This document shows, piece by piece, positions 51,100 through 60,700 of a stretch of 64,000 bases of DNA; positions within the stretch are counted from its first letter, which is position 1, and every line of letters starts with the position of its first letter. The stretch covers positions 124,001-188,000 of the forward strand of contig JBGAHD010000005.1 of NCBI GenBank assembly GCA_044226395.1. The letters are read 5' to 3'. Origin of the DNA: JBGAHD01 sp044226395 (lineage in GTDB: Bacteria > Pseudomonadota > Gammaproteobacteria > Xanthomonadales > Ahniellaceae). The notes under the pieces are model-generated. The model was not told where the DNA came from. It worked only from the letters and a program-made list of their open reading frames with translations, and made no database searches. The position numbers and the translations under genes were made by a program.

Positions 51100-52011
51100 T
51101 TACTCGGCCACCCCTTCGCGCCAGCGAAGGATGCTGTAGGCACGGCCCCCGGGCGCCCCGCCCAGCCGGATCGTGGTATCCAGCGCGGTCCAGGCCCCAT
51201 TGGGCAGAGTCGCGCGGGACACGACAGTATACGTAAGGCCCCCACCCCCGGCCACCAAAGGCGTGCCGTCGGGCAACAGGATGGGCGAACCCGCCATTTG
51301 AACGGGAGACAGCAGCTGACGCTGCGAGACGATTTGCTGAGCGATCTCGGCGGTCACGCCCGGCAGCGCGCGCAGGACCAGTTCCGAGGCATAGGCCGGG
51401 TTCGGGCGCGGCGTGCGCGTGTAGACGGTGATGTAGGGCTCGAGCTTGCGGTACAGGTCGTAGTCCATGCCCGCGACCTGCTGCAGCTCGCCGATCGTGG
51501 TGAAGGGTTGATCGGCCGCGCCATAGGTGTACTCGGCGGCCTCGTAGTCCTTGTCCTCGGCGCCGAAGGCGCGCACCAGATCATCGGGATCGCGCCAGTC
51601 GAGGATGCGATCGGTGAGTTCGCGCGCGCGTTGATCCTCCAGGCCCAGCGCCAGGAACAGCGGCACCAGGGTGGTTTCGTCGGCGGCGTTGATGTCGACC
51701 TTGCCCGACTCGTCGGTGATGCGCACCTCGATCTTGTCGCCCTCGAACTCGAATTCGTAGGGACGACCATCGGGCACCCAGCGCGTGAGCGGATCGGAAC
51801 GACGCATCTCCAGCGCCACGCGCGCGATGCCGGCCTCGGCCGCGTAGCGGGCGCGCGTGGAATCCATCAGGAAATGCGTCTGCAGGTTCTCGCCGCGCGC
51901 GACCACGACGAAACCACCGAGCAGGATCGACATGAGCGCGATGATCCACAGCACCGTCAGCAGGGCCACGCCACGCGCGATTGTCGATTGTCGAGCCATG
52001 CGTTCGATCAT
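51100..52011 (-). CDS. gspK: Type II secretion minor pseudopilin K
   Basis: GspK caps the pseudopilus tip together with GspI and GspJ. The start ATG shares a base with the gspJ stop (TGATG), giving 303 residues; the longer upstream frame was rejected. The leader is followed by RGVALLTVLWIIALMSILLG, a type IV prepilin-like hydrophobic stretch. Residues ESGKVDINAADETTLVPLFL and RILDWRDPDDLVRAFGAEDK are characteristic GspK segments. It is the usual large pseudopilin. Confidence 0.94.
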   Translation of the reverse strand: MIERMARQSTIARGVALLTVLWIIALMSILLGGFVVVARGENLQTHFLMDSTRARYAAEAGIARVALEMRRSDPLTRWVPDGRPYEFEFEGDKIEVRITDESGKVDINAADETTLVPLFLALGLEDQRARELTDRILDWRDPDDLVRAFGAEDKDYEAAEYTYGAADQPFTTIGELQQVAGMDYDLYRKLEPYITVYTRTPRPNPAYASELVLRALPGVTAEIAQQIVSQRQLLSPVQMAGSPILLPDGTPLVAGGGGLTYTVVSRATLPNGAWTALDTTIRLGGAPGGRAYSILRWREGVAE

Positions 52012-52682
52012 CAACCCGAGAAGAACGACGGCTCCAACGCGGCGCCGACAGCGGAAGGATCGACCACCAGGGGCACGATGAGTTCCGGCCACGCCATGCG
52101 ATCGCCGCGTTCGAACTCGAGCGTGATGCGCACTAGGATCGGCATTTGCGCCGGACGATCCCAGCGATCCTCCCACTCCTTCAAGCGACCTTGATCGTCG
52201 ATGGTGCGGTACTCGAAGCGCGCCTGACGGATGTTCTCGATCAGCACCACGGGCTTGTTGTCGCGATCATCGAGATCGTCGTCCTTGTAGCCATTGGCGA
52301 TGGCGTGACGAAACGTGAGTTGATACCCCTTGCGTCCGCGCTCGATGGTCAAGCGCTGCACGTAGGCGCCACCGTGGCCGAGATAGCCGGGCATGGACGA
52401 CACGAAGGTGAGTTCATCGCGCGAGCCCTCGAACATGGGCTTCTGGCCATTGGCGTCGGTGCGCTCGCCATAGGGCATGGCCAGGGTCTGACTCAACTGC
52501 CGGCGCAGGAACTGCTGCGCCATGCGCAATTTTTCGGTGCGCTCGATTTCCTTCTGGCCCGCAGCGGTGGCGCGCGTCGCCGTGCGAATGCAGGCGTAAG
52601 CGCCGGAAACCAGCAAGGCCAGCAACATGATCGACAGCAGCACTTCGATCAGGGTGAAGCCACGGGCGCGGGCGCGGATCAT
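52011..52682 (-). CDS. gspJ: Type II secretion minor pseudopilin J
   Basis: This 223-residue pseudopilin has a short basic leader and the prepilin peptidase site in ARARGFTLIEVLLSIMLLAL, with cleavage after Gly and Glu at position five. The C-terminal part is a beta-rich globular domain with RFEYRTIDDQGRLKEWEDRW. It is part of the tip complex with GspI and GspK. Four bases overlap gspI and one base is shared with gspK. Confidence 0.94.
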   Translation of the reverse strand: MIRARARGFTLIEVLLSIMLLALLVSGAYACIRTATRATAAGQKEIERTEKLRMAQQFLRRQLSQTLAMPYGERTDANGQKPMFEGSRDELTFVSSMPGYLGHGGAYVQRLTIERGRKGYQLTFRHAIANGYKDDDLDDRDNKPVVLIENIRQARFEYRTIDDQGRLKEWEDRWDRPAQMPILVRITLEFERGDRMAWPELIVPLVVDPSAVGAALEPSFFSG

Positions 52683-53122
52683 GGCCGCGTCGACCCGTCG
52701 AGATTGGGCTGCACGGCGCGCATCGTGACGAATTTCATCTCGCGCGGGTGGCGGCCTTCTTCCCAGCGCACGACGAGTTCGACGCGAAACAGATCCACGG
52801 GCACCTGCTCGACCACGGTCGAGGTCGGGTCGCCGGGCGGCGCGTCGATCTTGCGCACGTCGAGCACGAAATCGTACTTGTCGTCGAGACGACCGGAGTC
52901 GGACTGCTCGCGCAAGGGCTCGCCCATGCCCAGGGCATCAAGCTTGGATTGCGCCCACAGCGCGGCTTGCGTGAAGTCCGACGAGCGCTGCGCGGCGCGC
53001 AGCGAGGTCGCGGTCACTTCCATGAACACGCCCATGGCCAGCGCCATGATCGCGAACGCCGAGATCAATTCGATCAGGCTGAAGCCGCCTTGGCGGCGAA
53101 GACGCAAGCGCGGCGCGTTCAT
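52679..53122 (-). CDS. gspI: Type II secretion minor pseudopilin I
   Basis: This 147-residue pseudopilin begins MNAPRLRLRRQGGFSLIELI, with cleavage between Gly and Phe and Glu5 in place. The region AALWAQSKLDALGMGEPLRE matches GspI. The start overlaps the gspH stop as ATGA; an upstream frame extension inside gspH was rejected. It builds the pseudopilus tip with GspJ and GspK. Confidence 0.93.
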   Translation of the reverse strand: MNAPRLRLRRQGGFSLIELISAFAIMALAMGVFMEVTATSLRAAQRSSDFTQAALWAQSKLDALGMGEPLREQSDSGRLDDKYDFVLDVRKIDAPPGDPTSTVVEQVPVDLFRVELVVRWEEGRHPREMKFVTMRAVQPNLDGSTRP

Positions 53123-53589
53123 CGCATCGATGCCTCGTGCAGCCCGCCTTCGCGCAACTGCACTTCGCCCGTGAGCCAGGCCACTTCCACGTCCCACACG
53201 TGATCGCCCGAGATCAGGCGCACGCGGCCGCCGGTGGAACTGCCGTCGGGATAAAAGCGAATGCGGCCCGTGGTCGAGCCGGTCTGCTCGGACTGCGCCG
53301 TGAGCAGGCGCATCTCCATCTTGCCGGGCAATACGGTTTCTTGTTTCTTGGGCGCGAGGTAGGCGCGCTTTTCCACGTCGAGTTCGAGCGCCTGTTCCTT
53401 GCGCGTCACGATCGCCTGACCGCGCGTGTAGCGCAGCGCCGCGATCAGATCACCGGCGGCGGCGCGCACGCGCGCCGAGGCCAGTCCGCGCGTCACCGAC
53501 ACGCTCGCCACCGTCAGGACGAGCGCGATGAGCATCAGCACCGCGATCACCTCGATCAGGGTAAAGCCGCGATGGCGCGCGCGCTCCAT
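53119..53589 (-). CDS. gspH: Type II secretion minor pseudopilin H
   Basis: This 156-residue pseudopilin has the cleavage motif HRGFTLIEVIAVLMLIALVL and the GspH-like segment DLIAALRYTRGQAIVTRKEQ followed by FYPDGSSTGGRVRL, typical of the family fold. It links the tip complex to the GspG shaft. It starts three bases after gspG ends and overlaps gspI by four bases. Confidence 0.94.
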   Translation of the reverse strand: MERARHRGFTLIEVIAVLMLIALVLTVASVSVTRGLASARVRAAAGDLIAALRYTRGQAIVTRKEQALELDVEKRAYLAPKKQETVLPGKMEMRLLTAQSEQTGSTTGRIRFYPDGSSTGGRVRLISGDHVWDVEVAWLTGEVQLREGGLHEASMR

Positions 53590-53592
53590 GCC

Positions 53593-54030
53593 TCATTGCC
53601 AGCTGGTGATGTCCGCGGCCTTGATGCCTTCGCCGCCTTCCTTGCCATCGGGGCCGAGCGAGTACAGATCGTAGTCGCCGTGATCGCCCGGATAGCGGTA
53701 CTGGAACGGATGCTTCCAGACGTCCTTGAGGTCCTTTTCCTGCGCGTAGGGGCCGTTCCAGCCCTCGCCGTCGCCGGGCTTGGTCAGCAGGTCCTCGAGA
53801 CGCTGCGGCGGCGTGCCGAGGTCGAGCGAATAGGTTTCGATCTTGCCGCGCAAGGTGTCGAGCGCGATCTTGGTCGCCTGCACCTGGCCCTTCACCGCGC
53901 CACCGGCGATACGGTTGGCGACCAGGGCGATGACGATGCCGATCAGGGCCATCACCACCAGGATTTCGATCAGGCTGAAGCCGCGCGCCTGGCGCGTGAC
54001 GGCGCGGCCGCCGAGGGTGTGCAGTTTCAT
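53593..54030 (-). CDS. gspG: Type II secretion major pseudopilin G
   Basis: GspG is the shaft subunit of the pseudopilus. The start ATG is set by AGGAG eight bases upstream and gives 145 residues. The leader ends RQARG, followed by FSLIEILVVMALIGIVIALV with cleavage before Phe. The later part contains LDTLRGKIETYSLDLGTPP and KHPFQYRYPGDHGDYDLYSL, with the calcium-binding loop of GspG. It is the second-best conserved gene of the system after gspE. Confidence 0.96.
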   Translation of the reverse strand: MKLHTLGGRAVTRQARGFSLIEILVVMALIGIVIALVANRIAGGAVKGQVQATKIALDTLRGKIETYSLDLGTPPQRLEDLLTKPGDGEGWNGPYAQEKDLKDVWKHPFQYRYPGDHGDYDLYSLGPDGKEGGEGIKAADITSWQ

Positions 54031-54040
54031 CGTGTTCTCC

Positions 54041-55258
54041 TCATTCGATGGCATTGCTCAGGTCGAGAATCGGCATCAGGATCGCCAGCATGATGAAGGC
54101 AACCAGACAGGCCATGACGATGGTCACCGCGGGCACCATGATGGCCAGCGCGCGATCGACCGCGTTTTTTACTTCCACGTCGAAGGTATCGGCGACCTTC
54201 AACAACATCGTATCCAGTTCGCCCGATTCCTCGCCGACCGCGATCATCTGCAGCGCCAGGCGCGGAAACAGCTTGCTCTTGCCCAGGCCATAACCGAGGC
54301 CCGTGCCGGCCTTGACGTCGGTGGCGGCGGAATCGACCGCTTGCATCAGCGCGAGGTTCCCCACCACGTTACGACCAATCGACAAGGCCGTGAGCAGCGG
54401 CACACCATTGCTGAGCAAGGTGCCGAGCGTGCGCGCCAAGCGCGCGGTCTCGACGCGACCAATCAGGCCACCGACGATGCGCTGATGCAGCAACCACGTA
54501 TCGAAGGCCAGGCGATTGCCCGGGTCGCGCAAGGCGCGCTGCGAATAGATCACCAGCGCGATCACCGCGCCCAACATCAACCACCAATAGCCCGCCAGCG
54601 TGTCGCCGAGCGCGAGCACGAACTTGGTGATCAGCGGCAACTCGGCGTCGAAGTTCTCGAACAGCGGCAGGAACTGCGGCACGACGTAGATCAACAGCAG
54701 CGCCAGCGCGAGCGTGACCATGATCAACAAGATCACGGGATAAATCAGCGCGCCGATCACGCTGTCGCGCACGGCCTTGCTGCGCTCGAGATATTCGGCC
54801 AGGCGCTTGAGCGTGTTGTGTAGCGAGCCTGAAACCTCGCCCGCGCGCACCATGTTCACGTACAGCCGCGAGAACACGCCGTGTTGCTGTTCCAACGACG
54901 CCGAAAGCGCCGCGCCGCCGCGCACGGAATCGCGCACGCGCTCGATCAACTTGCGCGCGCGCTCGTCATCGGGCAAGTCGAGCAGAATCTGCAGCGCGCG
55001 ATCCAGCGGCTGACCGGCGCCGAGCAAGGTCGCCAGCTGCTGGGTGAAGGACATCACCTCGGCCTGCGACATCTCGTTGGACCGAAACAGCGCGCCCAGT
55101 CCGCCACCGCTGTCGCCGGCCTGCGCTTCGCGCGCTTCGAGCGGCACGTTGCCGGCTTCCTGCAGCTTGCCGATCACCTCGTCGCGCGAGGCGGCTTCCA
55201 TCTGACCTTGAATCGTCTCGCCGGCGGCGGTGACGGCCTTGTAGCGGAAAATGGCCAT
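54041..55258 (-). CDS. gspF: Type II secretion inner-membrane platform protein F
   Basis: GspF is the polytopic core of the assembly platform. The 405-residue protein starts MAIFRYKAVTAAGETIQGQM and has two repeated cytoplasmic domains with FTQQLATLLGAGQPLDRALQ and LLSNGVPLLTALSIGRNVVG, each followed by membrane segments (about 170-190, 220-240, 375-398). Length is exactly that of the family. It lies ten bases before gspG. Confidence 0.96.
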   Translation of the reverse strand: MAIFRYKAVTAAGETIQGQMEAASRDEVIGKLQEAGNVPLEAREAQAGDSGGGLGALFRSNEMSQAEVMSFTQQLATLLGAGQPLDRALQILLDLPDDERARKLIERVRDSVRGGAALSASLEQQHGVFSRLYVNMVRAGEVSGSLHNTLKRLAEYLERSKAVRDSVIGALIYPVILLIMVTLALALLLIYVVPQFLPLFENFDAELPLITKFVLALGDTLAGYWWLMLGAVIALVIYSQRALRDPGNRLAFDTWLLHQRIVGGLIGRVETARLARTLGTLLSNGVPLLTALSIGRNVVGNLALMQAVDSAATDVKAGTGLGYGLGKSKLFPRLALQMIAVGEESGELDTMLLKVADTFDVEVKNAVDRALAIMVPAVTIVMACLVAFIMLAILMPILDLSNAIE

Positions 55259-55319
55259 GCGAATGCGGAACCGATCGCGATGCTCGCGCGCCGGGGCGCG
55301 CTAGCGCGTCGCGCGGGTC

Positions 55320-57053
55320 TCAGGCCTCCTGGGTCACGCGCAGGACTTCCTCGATCGTGGTCACGCCCGCGAGCGATTTGACCAGACCGTCCTCGTACAT
55401 GGTGCGCATGCCATTGGCGCGCGCGGCGGATTCCAGTTCGCCCATGCCGGCGTGCTGCATCACCAGGCGCCGGATCGCGTCGTTCATCACCAGGAACTCC
55501 ATGATCGTGGTGCGGCCCAGATAGCCCGTGGGCGTGAGCGTCGACGGCCCGGGCTTGAACAAGCGCACCGGTTCCGAGGGCGCGAAGCGCTTGAGATCGA
55601 ATTCCGCGATCACCTCGGGCAAGGCCAAATAGGGTTGCGCGTGCGTGGCCTCGAGGCGACGCACCAGGCGCTGGCCCAGGATGCCGTTGACCGTCGAGGT
55701 CAGCAGATAATCCTCCACGCCCATGTCGAGCAAGCGCGTGATGCCGCCCGCGGCATTGTTGGTGTGCAGGGTCGACAACACCAAGTGACCGGTGAGCGCG
55801 GACTGGATCGCGATCTTCGCGGTTTCCAGATCGCGCATTTCGCCGATCATGATGATGTCGGGGTCCTGACGCACGATCGAGCGCAGCGCGTGCGAGAAAT
55901 CCAGGCCGATTTGCGGCTTGGCCTGAATCTGATTGATGCCTTCGATCTGATACTCGACCGGATCCTCGACCGTGATGATCTTCACGTCGGGCGTGTTGAG
56001 CTTGGACAGCGCGGTGTACAGCGTCGTGGTCTTGCCCGAGCCCGTGGGGCCGGTCACCAGCATGATGCCGTGGGGCATCTCCAGCACGCGCACGAAATCG
56101 GACAAGAACTCGTCGGTGAAGCCCAGCGTCTTGAAATCGAAGACCACGCTCTCGCGATCGAGGATACGCATCACCACCGATTCGCCGAACGAAGTCGGCA
56201 CCGAGCTCACGCGCAAGTCGAGTTCCTTGCCCTGCACGCGCAACATGATGCGACCGTCCTGCGGCAGGCGGCGCTCGGCGATGTTGAGCTTGGCCATGAT
56301 CTTGATGCGGCTGATCACGGCGGCGGTGGACGAGGCCGGTGGCGATTCCACTTCCTCGAGCACGCCGTCGATGCGATAGCGCACCTTCAAGCGATTCTCG
56401 AACGGTTCGACGTGAATGTCCGAGGCGCGCGCCTCGACGGCGCGCTGGATGATCAGGTTCACCAGGCGAATCACCGGCGCCTCGGACGCGAGGTCGCGCA
56501 GATGCTCGACATCGTCCTCGCTGCGCGTGGCCTCGTCGGAAAGATTCTCGACGATCGTGCCCATGGCGCTGCGACCGGAGCCGTAATAGCGCTCAACCAG
56601 ATCGTCGATTTCCGATTGCAGGCCGATGCGCACCGCGATCCGCTTGCCTGTGGCCAAGCCCATGGCCTCGATCGGATAGCGGTCGAGGGCGTTGGCGACC
56701 AGCAGGCCCACCTCGTCCTCGCTTTCGGTGATCGGCACCACGTGATGGGCCTTCAGAAACTTCACCGAGACCTGGACATTGGCCGGCGGCTGGTCGGGAC
56801 ATTCCTTGGCCGAGAGCATCGGCAATTGCATGACCTCGGCCGTGGCTTCGACCAGATCGCGCTCCGACACCAGGCCCAGGCGCGCGAGCAGAACGACGAA
56901 ATTGCCCTTGGGGTCTTCGTCGTACAGGCGCCGCGCGCGCGCGAAATCGGCCTCTTTCAGGCGGCCGCGCGTGATCAGCAACTGCGCCACGCGCGCGTCC
57001 AGACTGGGCAGCGCGCTGGCTTCGGCGGCCTCGGTGGTCGCGGCGTCATTCAT
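55320..57053 (-). CDS. gspE: Type II secretion ATPase E without zinc-binding cysteines
   Basis: GspE is the cytoplasmic hexameric ATPase that powers pseudopilus assembly. The 577-residue protein has two N-terminal GspE-N regions (about 20-150), then the ATPase with GPTGSGKTTTLYTAL at 335-349, Asp box VEDPVEYQIEGINQ, and ALRSIVRQDPDIIMIGEMRD. The tetracysteine zinc motif usual in GspE is missing: the place reads PSTLTPTGYLGRTTIMEF. The start overlaps the upstream membrane-protein stop as ATGA. It is the first core gene of the operon. Confidence 0.95.
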   Translation of the reverse strand: MNDAATTEAAEASALPSLDARVAQLLITRGRLKEADFARARRLYDEDPKGNFVVLLARLGLVSERDLVEATAEVMQLPMLSAKECPDQPPANVQVSVKFLKAHHVVPITESEDEVGLLVANALDRYPIEAMGLATGKRIAVRIGLQSEIDDLVERYYGSGRSAMGTIVENLSDEATRSEDDVEHLRDLASEAPVIRLVNLIIQRAVEARASDIHVEPFENRLKVRYRIDGVLEEVESPPASSTAAVISRIKIMAKLNIAERRLPQDGRIMLRVQGKELDLRVSSVPTSFGESVVMRILDRESVVFDFKTLGFTDEFLSDFVRVLEMPHGIMLVTGPTGSGKTTTLYTALSKLNTPDVKIITVEDPVEYQIEGINQIQAKPQIGLDFSHALRSIVRQDPDIIMIGEMRDLETAKIAIQSALTGHLVLSTLHTNNAAGGITRLLDMGVEDYLLTSTVNGILGQRLVRRLEATHAQPYLALPEVIAEFDLKRFAPSEPVRLFKPGPSTLTPTGYLGRTTIMEFLVMNDAIRRLVMQHAGMGELESAARANGMRTMYEDGLVKSLAGVTTIEEVLRVTQEA

Positions 57054-57754
57054 GGGGCTGGGGTGTCCTTGTTCACGGGGCTATGACCGCCGGCCGCCGG
57101 CCGAGGTTCCGCGCGCGGCGGTCCGGGCAGGCGCAGACTCTCGATGAAGGCGCGATTGAGCAGCACCCAGATCACCACGGGCATCACCGCGGGCAAGATC
57201 AGATAGCCGAACTGATACCACAGCGCCACCGCGTACTGCGACAGCCCGTGCGCGGCGACCATGGCGGCGACGTCGTCGCCCATCGAATAGCTCAGATCGC
57301 GCAGCACTTCGCCGCTCAAGCCGAAAATCTGCGCCGGCAGCAATAGCACATAGCCGATGGCCAGTTGCTTGAAGGTGCGAGTCCAGTCCAGCGGCGTGGC
57401 CATGATCAGGCCCACGAGCACCGGCAGGCCGTAGCAGAACTGCAGCGGGTTGTAGTCCTGCGAGAGCATGCCGACCTCGCCATTGGGGCCGACCTGACCG
57501 GGCGCGATGATGCGCGTGATCAGCACCATGGTCTCGCGTTCCTGCTCGATCGAACCGACCACGTCGGGCATCCAGTGCGTGAGCAACCAGGCGACGCCAC
57601 GCACCACCGGAAACACCACGCCCGAACGCAGGGCATACCACACGAAAAACGCCAACGGCAGCCACAGCACGGCCGCGAGCAGGAAGCTCTTGAGCGAGAA
57701 GTCCTCGTCGTCGTCGGGCGCCGGCGTGGGCGTGGGGGTCGTCGTGGTGTTCAT
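57050..57754 (-). CDS. Multi-pass membrane protein upstream of gspE
   Basis: This 234-residue protein starts with a Thr/Pro/Asp-rich segment, then about six hydrophobic helices: LLAAVLWLPLAFFVWYA and YGLPVLVGLIMATPLDW near the start and middle, and YQFGYLILPAVMPVVIWVLL near the end. It ends in a Pro- and Arg-rich tail. In outline it resembles the membrane proteins found beside exosortase H, but no exosortase or sorting-signal gene is in the window, so this is only a suggestion. It lies nine bases after purL and overlaps gspE by four bases, so it is probably coexpressed with the secretion operon. Function unknown. Confidence 0.7.
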   Translation of the reverse strand: MNTTTTPTPTPAPDDDEDFSLKSFLLAAVLWLPLAFFVWYALRSGVVFPVVRGVAWLLTHWMPDVVGSIEQERETMVLITRIIAPGQVGPNGEVGMLSQDYNPLQFCYGLPVLVGLIMATPLDWTRTFKQLAIGYVLLLPAQIFGLSGEVLRDLSYSMGDDVAAMVAAHGLSQYAVALWYQFGYLILPAVMPVVIWVLLNRAFIESLRLPGPPRAEPRPAAGGHSPVNKDTPAP

Positions 57755-57763
57755 CGGGCAAGC

Positions 57764-60700
57764 TTAGCCGAGCCAGACGCGGGCGTTGCGGAACATGCGC
57801 AGCCACGGCGAGGCATCGGTCCATTCGCGCGGATGCCACGACACTTGCAGCGCGCGATGCACGCGCTCGGGGTGCGGCATCATGATGGTCACGCGGCCAT
57901 CGCGCGTGGTGAAGCCGGTCATGCCGCCGGGCGAGCCGTTGGGATTGGCTGGATAGCGCGTGGCGACCTCGCCGTGTCCATCGACGAAACGCAGGGTCGC
58001 GATCGCCGCGGCCTCGTCGCCGGGTCGTTCGAACACCGCGCGTCCCTCGCCATGCGCCACCGCCACGGGCAAGCGCGAACCGGCCATGTCGCGCAGGAAC
58101 AGCGACGGCGACGGCAGCACTTCCACCAAGGACAGACGCGCCTCGAACTGCTCGGAACGATTGCGCGCGAAACTCGGCCACTGCTCGGCGCCGGGGATGA
58201 AGGTCTTCAACGCGGCCAGCATCTGACAGCCATTGCACACGCCCAGCGCGAACTTGCCGGTGTCGGCGAGAAAGGCCGCGAACTGTTCGGCCAAGCGCGG
58301 GCGATAGCGGATCGACGTGGCCCAGCCGCGACCGGCGCCGAGCACGTCGCCGTACGAGAAACCACCGCAAGCGACAAAGCCCGCGTAGTCGCTCAAGCGC
58401 GCGCGGCCCTCGATCAGATCGGTCATGTGCACATCGTCGGCGTCGAAGCCGGCGCGCATGAAGACCGCGGCCATTTCCACCTGACCGTTGACGCCTTGCT
58501 CGCGCAGCACCGCCACGCGCGGGCGATGGCCGCGCAGGATGTAGGGCGCGGCGACATCGTCGGCGAGATCGAAGCTGACACGCGGACGCAGGCCGGGATC
58601 GCCGTTGTCGCGCAGCGCGGCGTATTCCTCGTCGGCGCAGCGCGGATCGTCGCGCAGACGCTGCATGGCGTGGCTGGTTTCGCCCCAGGCCGCGATCAGG
58701 TCCGCGCGCGACCACGACGCCAGTTCGCGCTCGCCGCGTAGCACGCGAATCGTATCGCCCGCGCGCGGCGTGGCGATCCGACGCGCGCGCGCGGCCAGGC
58801 CGTGCGTCGCGATGATCGCGTCGACCGCGGGCAGATCGTCGACGCGCACTTGCAGCAGCGCGCCGAGTTCTTCGTTGAGCAATTCGCGCGTCGCTTCGGC
58901 GCCCTCGCCCGCGACCGTGATATCGAGACCCACGCGACCGGCGAAGGCCATCTCGGCCAGCGCCGCGATCACGCCGCCATCGGAACGATCGTGATACGCC
59001 AGCACCAGGCCCGCGCGATTGAGCGTCTGCACGACGTCGAACAACGCCTTGAGCGCGGCCGGTTCGTCGACATCGGGCGCTTCGCCACCGCTCGCGTTGT
59101 GCATCTGCGCCAGGATCGAACCGCCCAGGCGCGCGCGCGACGCGGCGAGATCGATGAACACGATCACGCTGTCGCCCGCGTCGTCGCGCAATTGCGGGGT
59201 CAAGGCGCGACGCGCGTCATCGACGCGCGCGAAGGCCGACACGATCAACGACACCGGCGACACCGCGCGATGCTCGCCATCGGCCGCGCGCCAGCGCGCC
59301 TGCATCGACAGCGAATCCTTGCCCACGGGAATCGACACGCCCAGCGCCGGGCACAGTTCCAGACCCACGGCGCGCACGGCATCAAACAAGGCCGCGTCCT
59401 CGCCCGGATGCGACACCGCCGCCATCCAGTTGGCCGACAGCCGCACTTCGGCCAGCGCCGCGATCGGCGCCGCCGCGAGATTGGTCAGCGCCTCGCCCAC
59501 GGCCATGCGCGCGGCGGCGGCCGACGAGATCAGCGCCAGCGGCGTGCGCTCGCCGATGCTCATCGCCTCGCCCGCGTGACCGTCGAAATCGACGAGGGTC
59601 ACGGCGCAATCGGCCACCGGCACCTGCCACGGACCGACCATCTGATCGCGCGAGCAAAGACCACCCACGGTGCGATCACCGATGGTCACGAGATAGGCCT
59701 TGCTGCCCACGCTCGGATGACGCAGGACATCGGGGACGACGCGCTGAAGATCGAGCGAAGCGAGCGGCAACTCACCGATCGCGCACGCGGCGACATGTTG
59801 CGTGTCGCGATGCATGCGCGGCGGCTTCCCAAACAACACGTCCATCGGCAAATCGATCGGGCGCGAGTGGTCGCGCGCGTCGCTCACCAGCAGATGACGC
59901 TCGGCCGTGGCCGTGCCCACCACCGCGTAAGGGCAACGCTCGCGCGCGCACAACGCTTCGAAGGCGGCCAGACGCGCCTGGCTGATGCCCAGCACGTAGC
60001 GTTCCTGCGATTCGTTGCACCAGATCTGCATTGGCGACAGCTGCGGATCCGCGCAGGGAATGCGCGTGAGTTCGATGCGTCCGCCGACCGAGGAATCGTT
60101 GAGCAATTCGGGAATGGCATTGGACAAGCCCCCCGCGCCGACATCGTGCACGCTGACGATGGGATTGTCGTCGCCCATGGACCAGCAGCGATCGATCACT
60201 TCCTGGCAACGACGCTGCATCTCGGGGTTGTCGCGCTGCACCGAGGCGAAATCCAGCGCCTCGCTCGACTCGCCACCGGCCACCGACGAGGCCGCGCCGC
60301 CGCCCAGACCAATCAACATCGCTGGACCGCCGAGCACGATGATCGCGTCGCCCGCGCTCAGATCATGCTTGCGCACATGGTCGGCGCGGATATTGGCCAC
60401 GCCACCGGCGAGCATGATCGGCTTGTCATAGGCGCGCGCCAGGCGCGGCTCGTGCGTGGGCATTTCGAAACTGCGGAAATAGCCCAACAGCGCCGGTCGC
60501 CCGAATTCGTTGTTGAACGCGGCCGCGCCCAGCGGACCATCGCGCATGATCTCGAAGGCGCTGGCCATGCGCGGCGGCAGTTCGCGCGGCAATTCCCACG
60601 CGCGCGGCAAGCCGGGAATACGCAGATGCGACACGGAAAATCCGGTCAATCCGGCCTTGGGCTTGGCGCCGCGACCGGTCGCGCCTTCGTCACGGATCTC

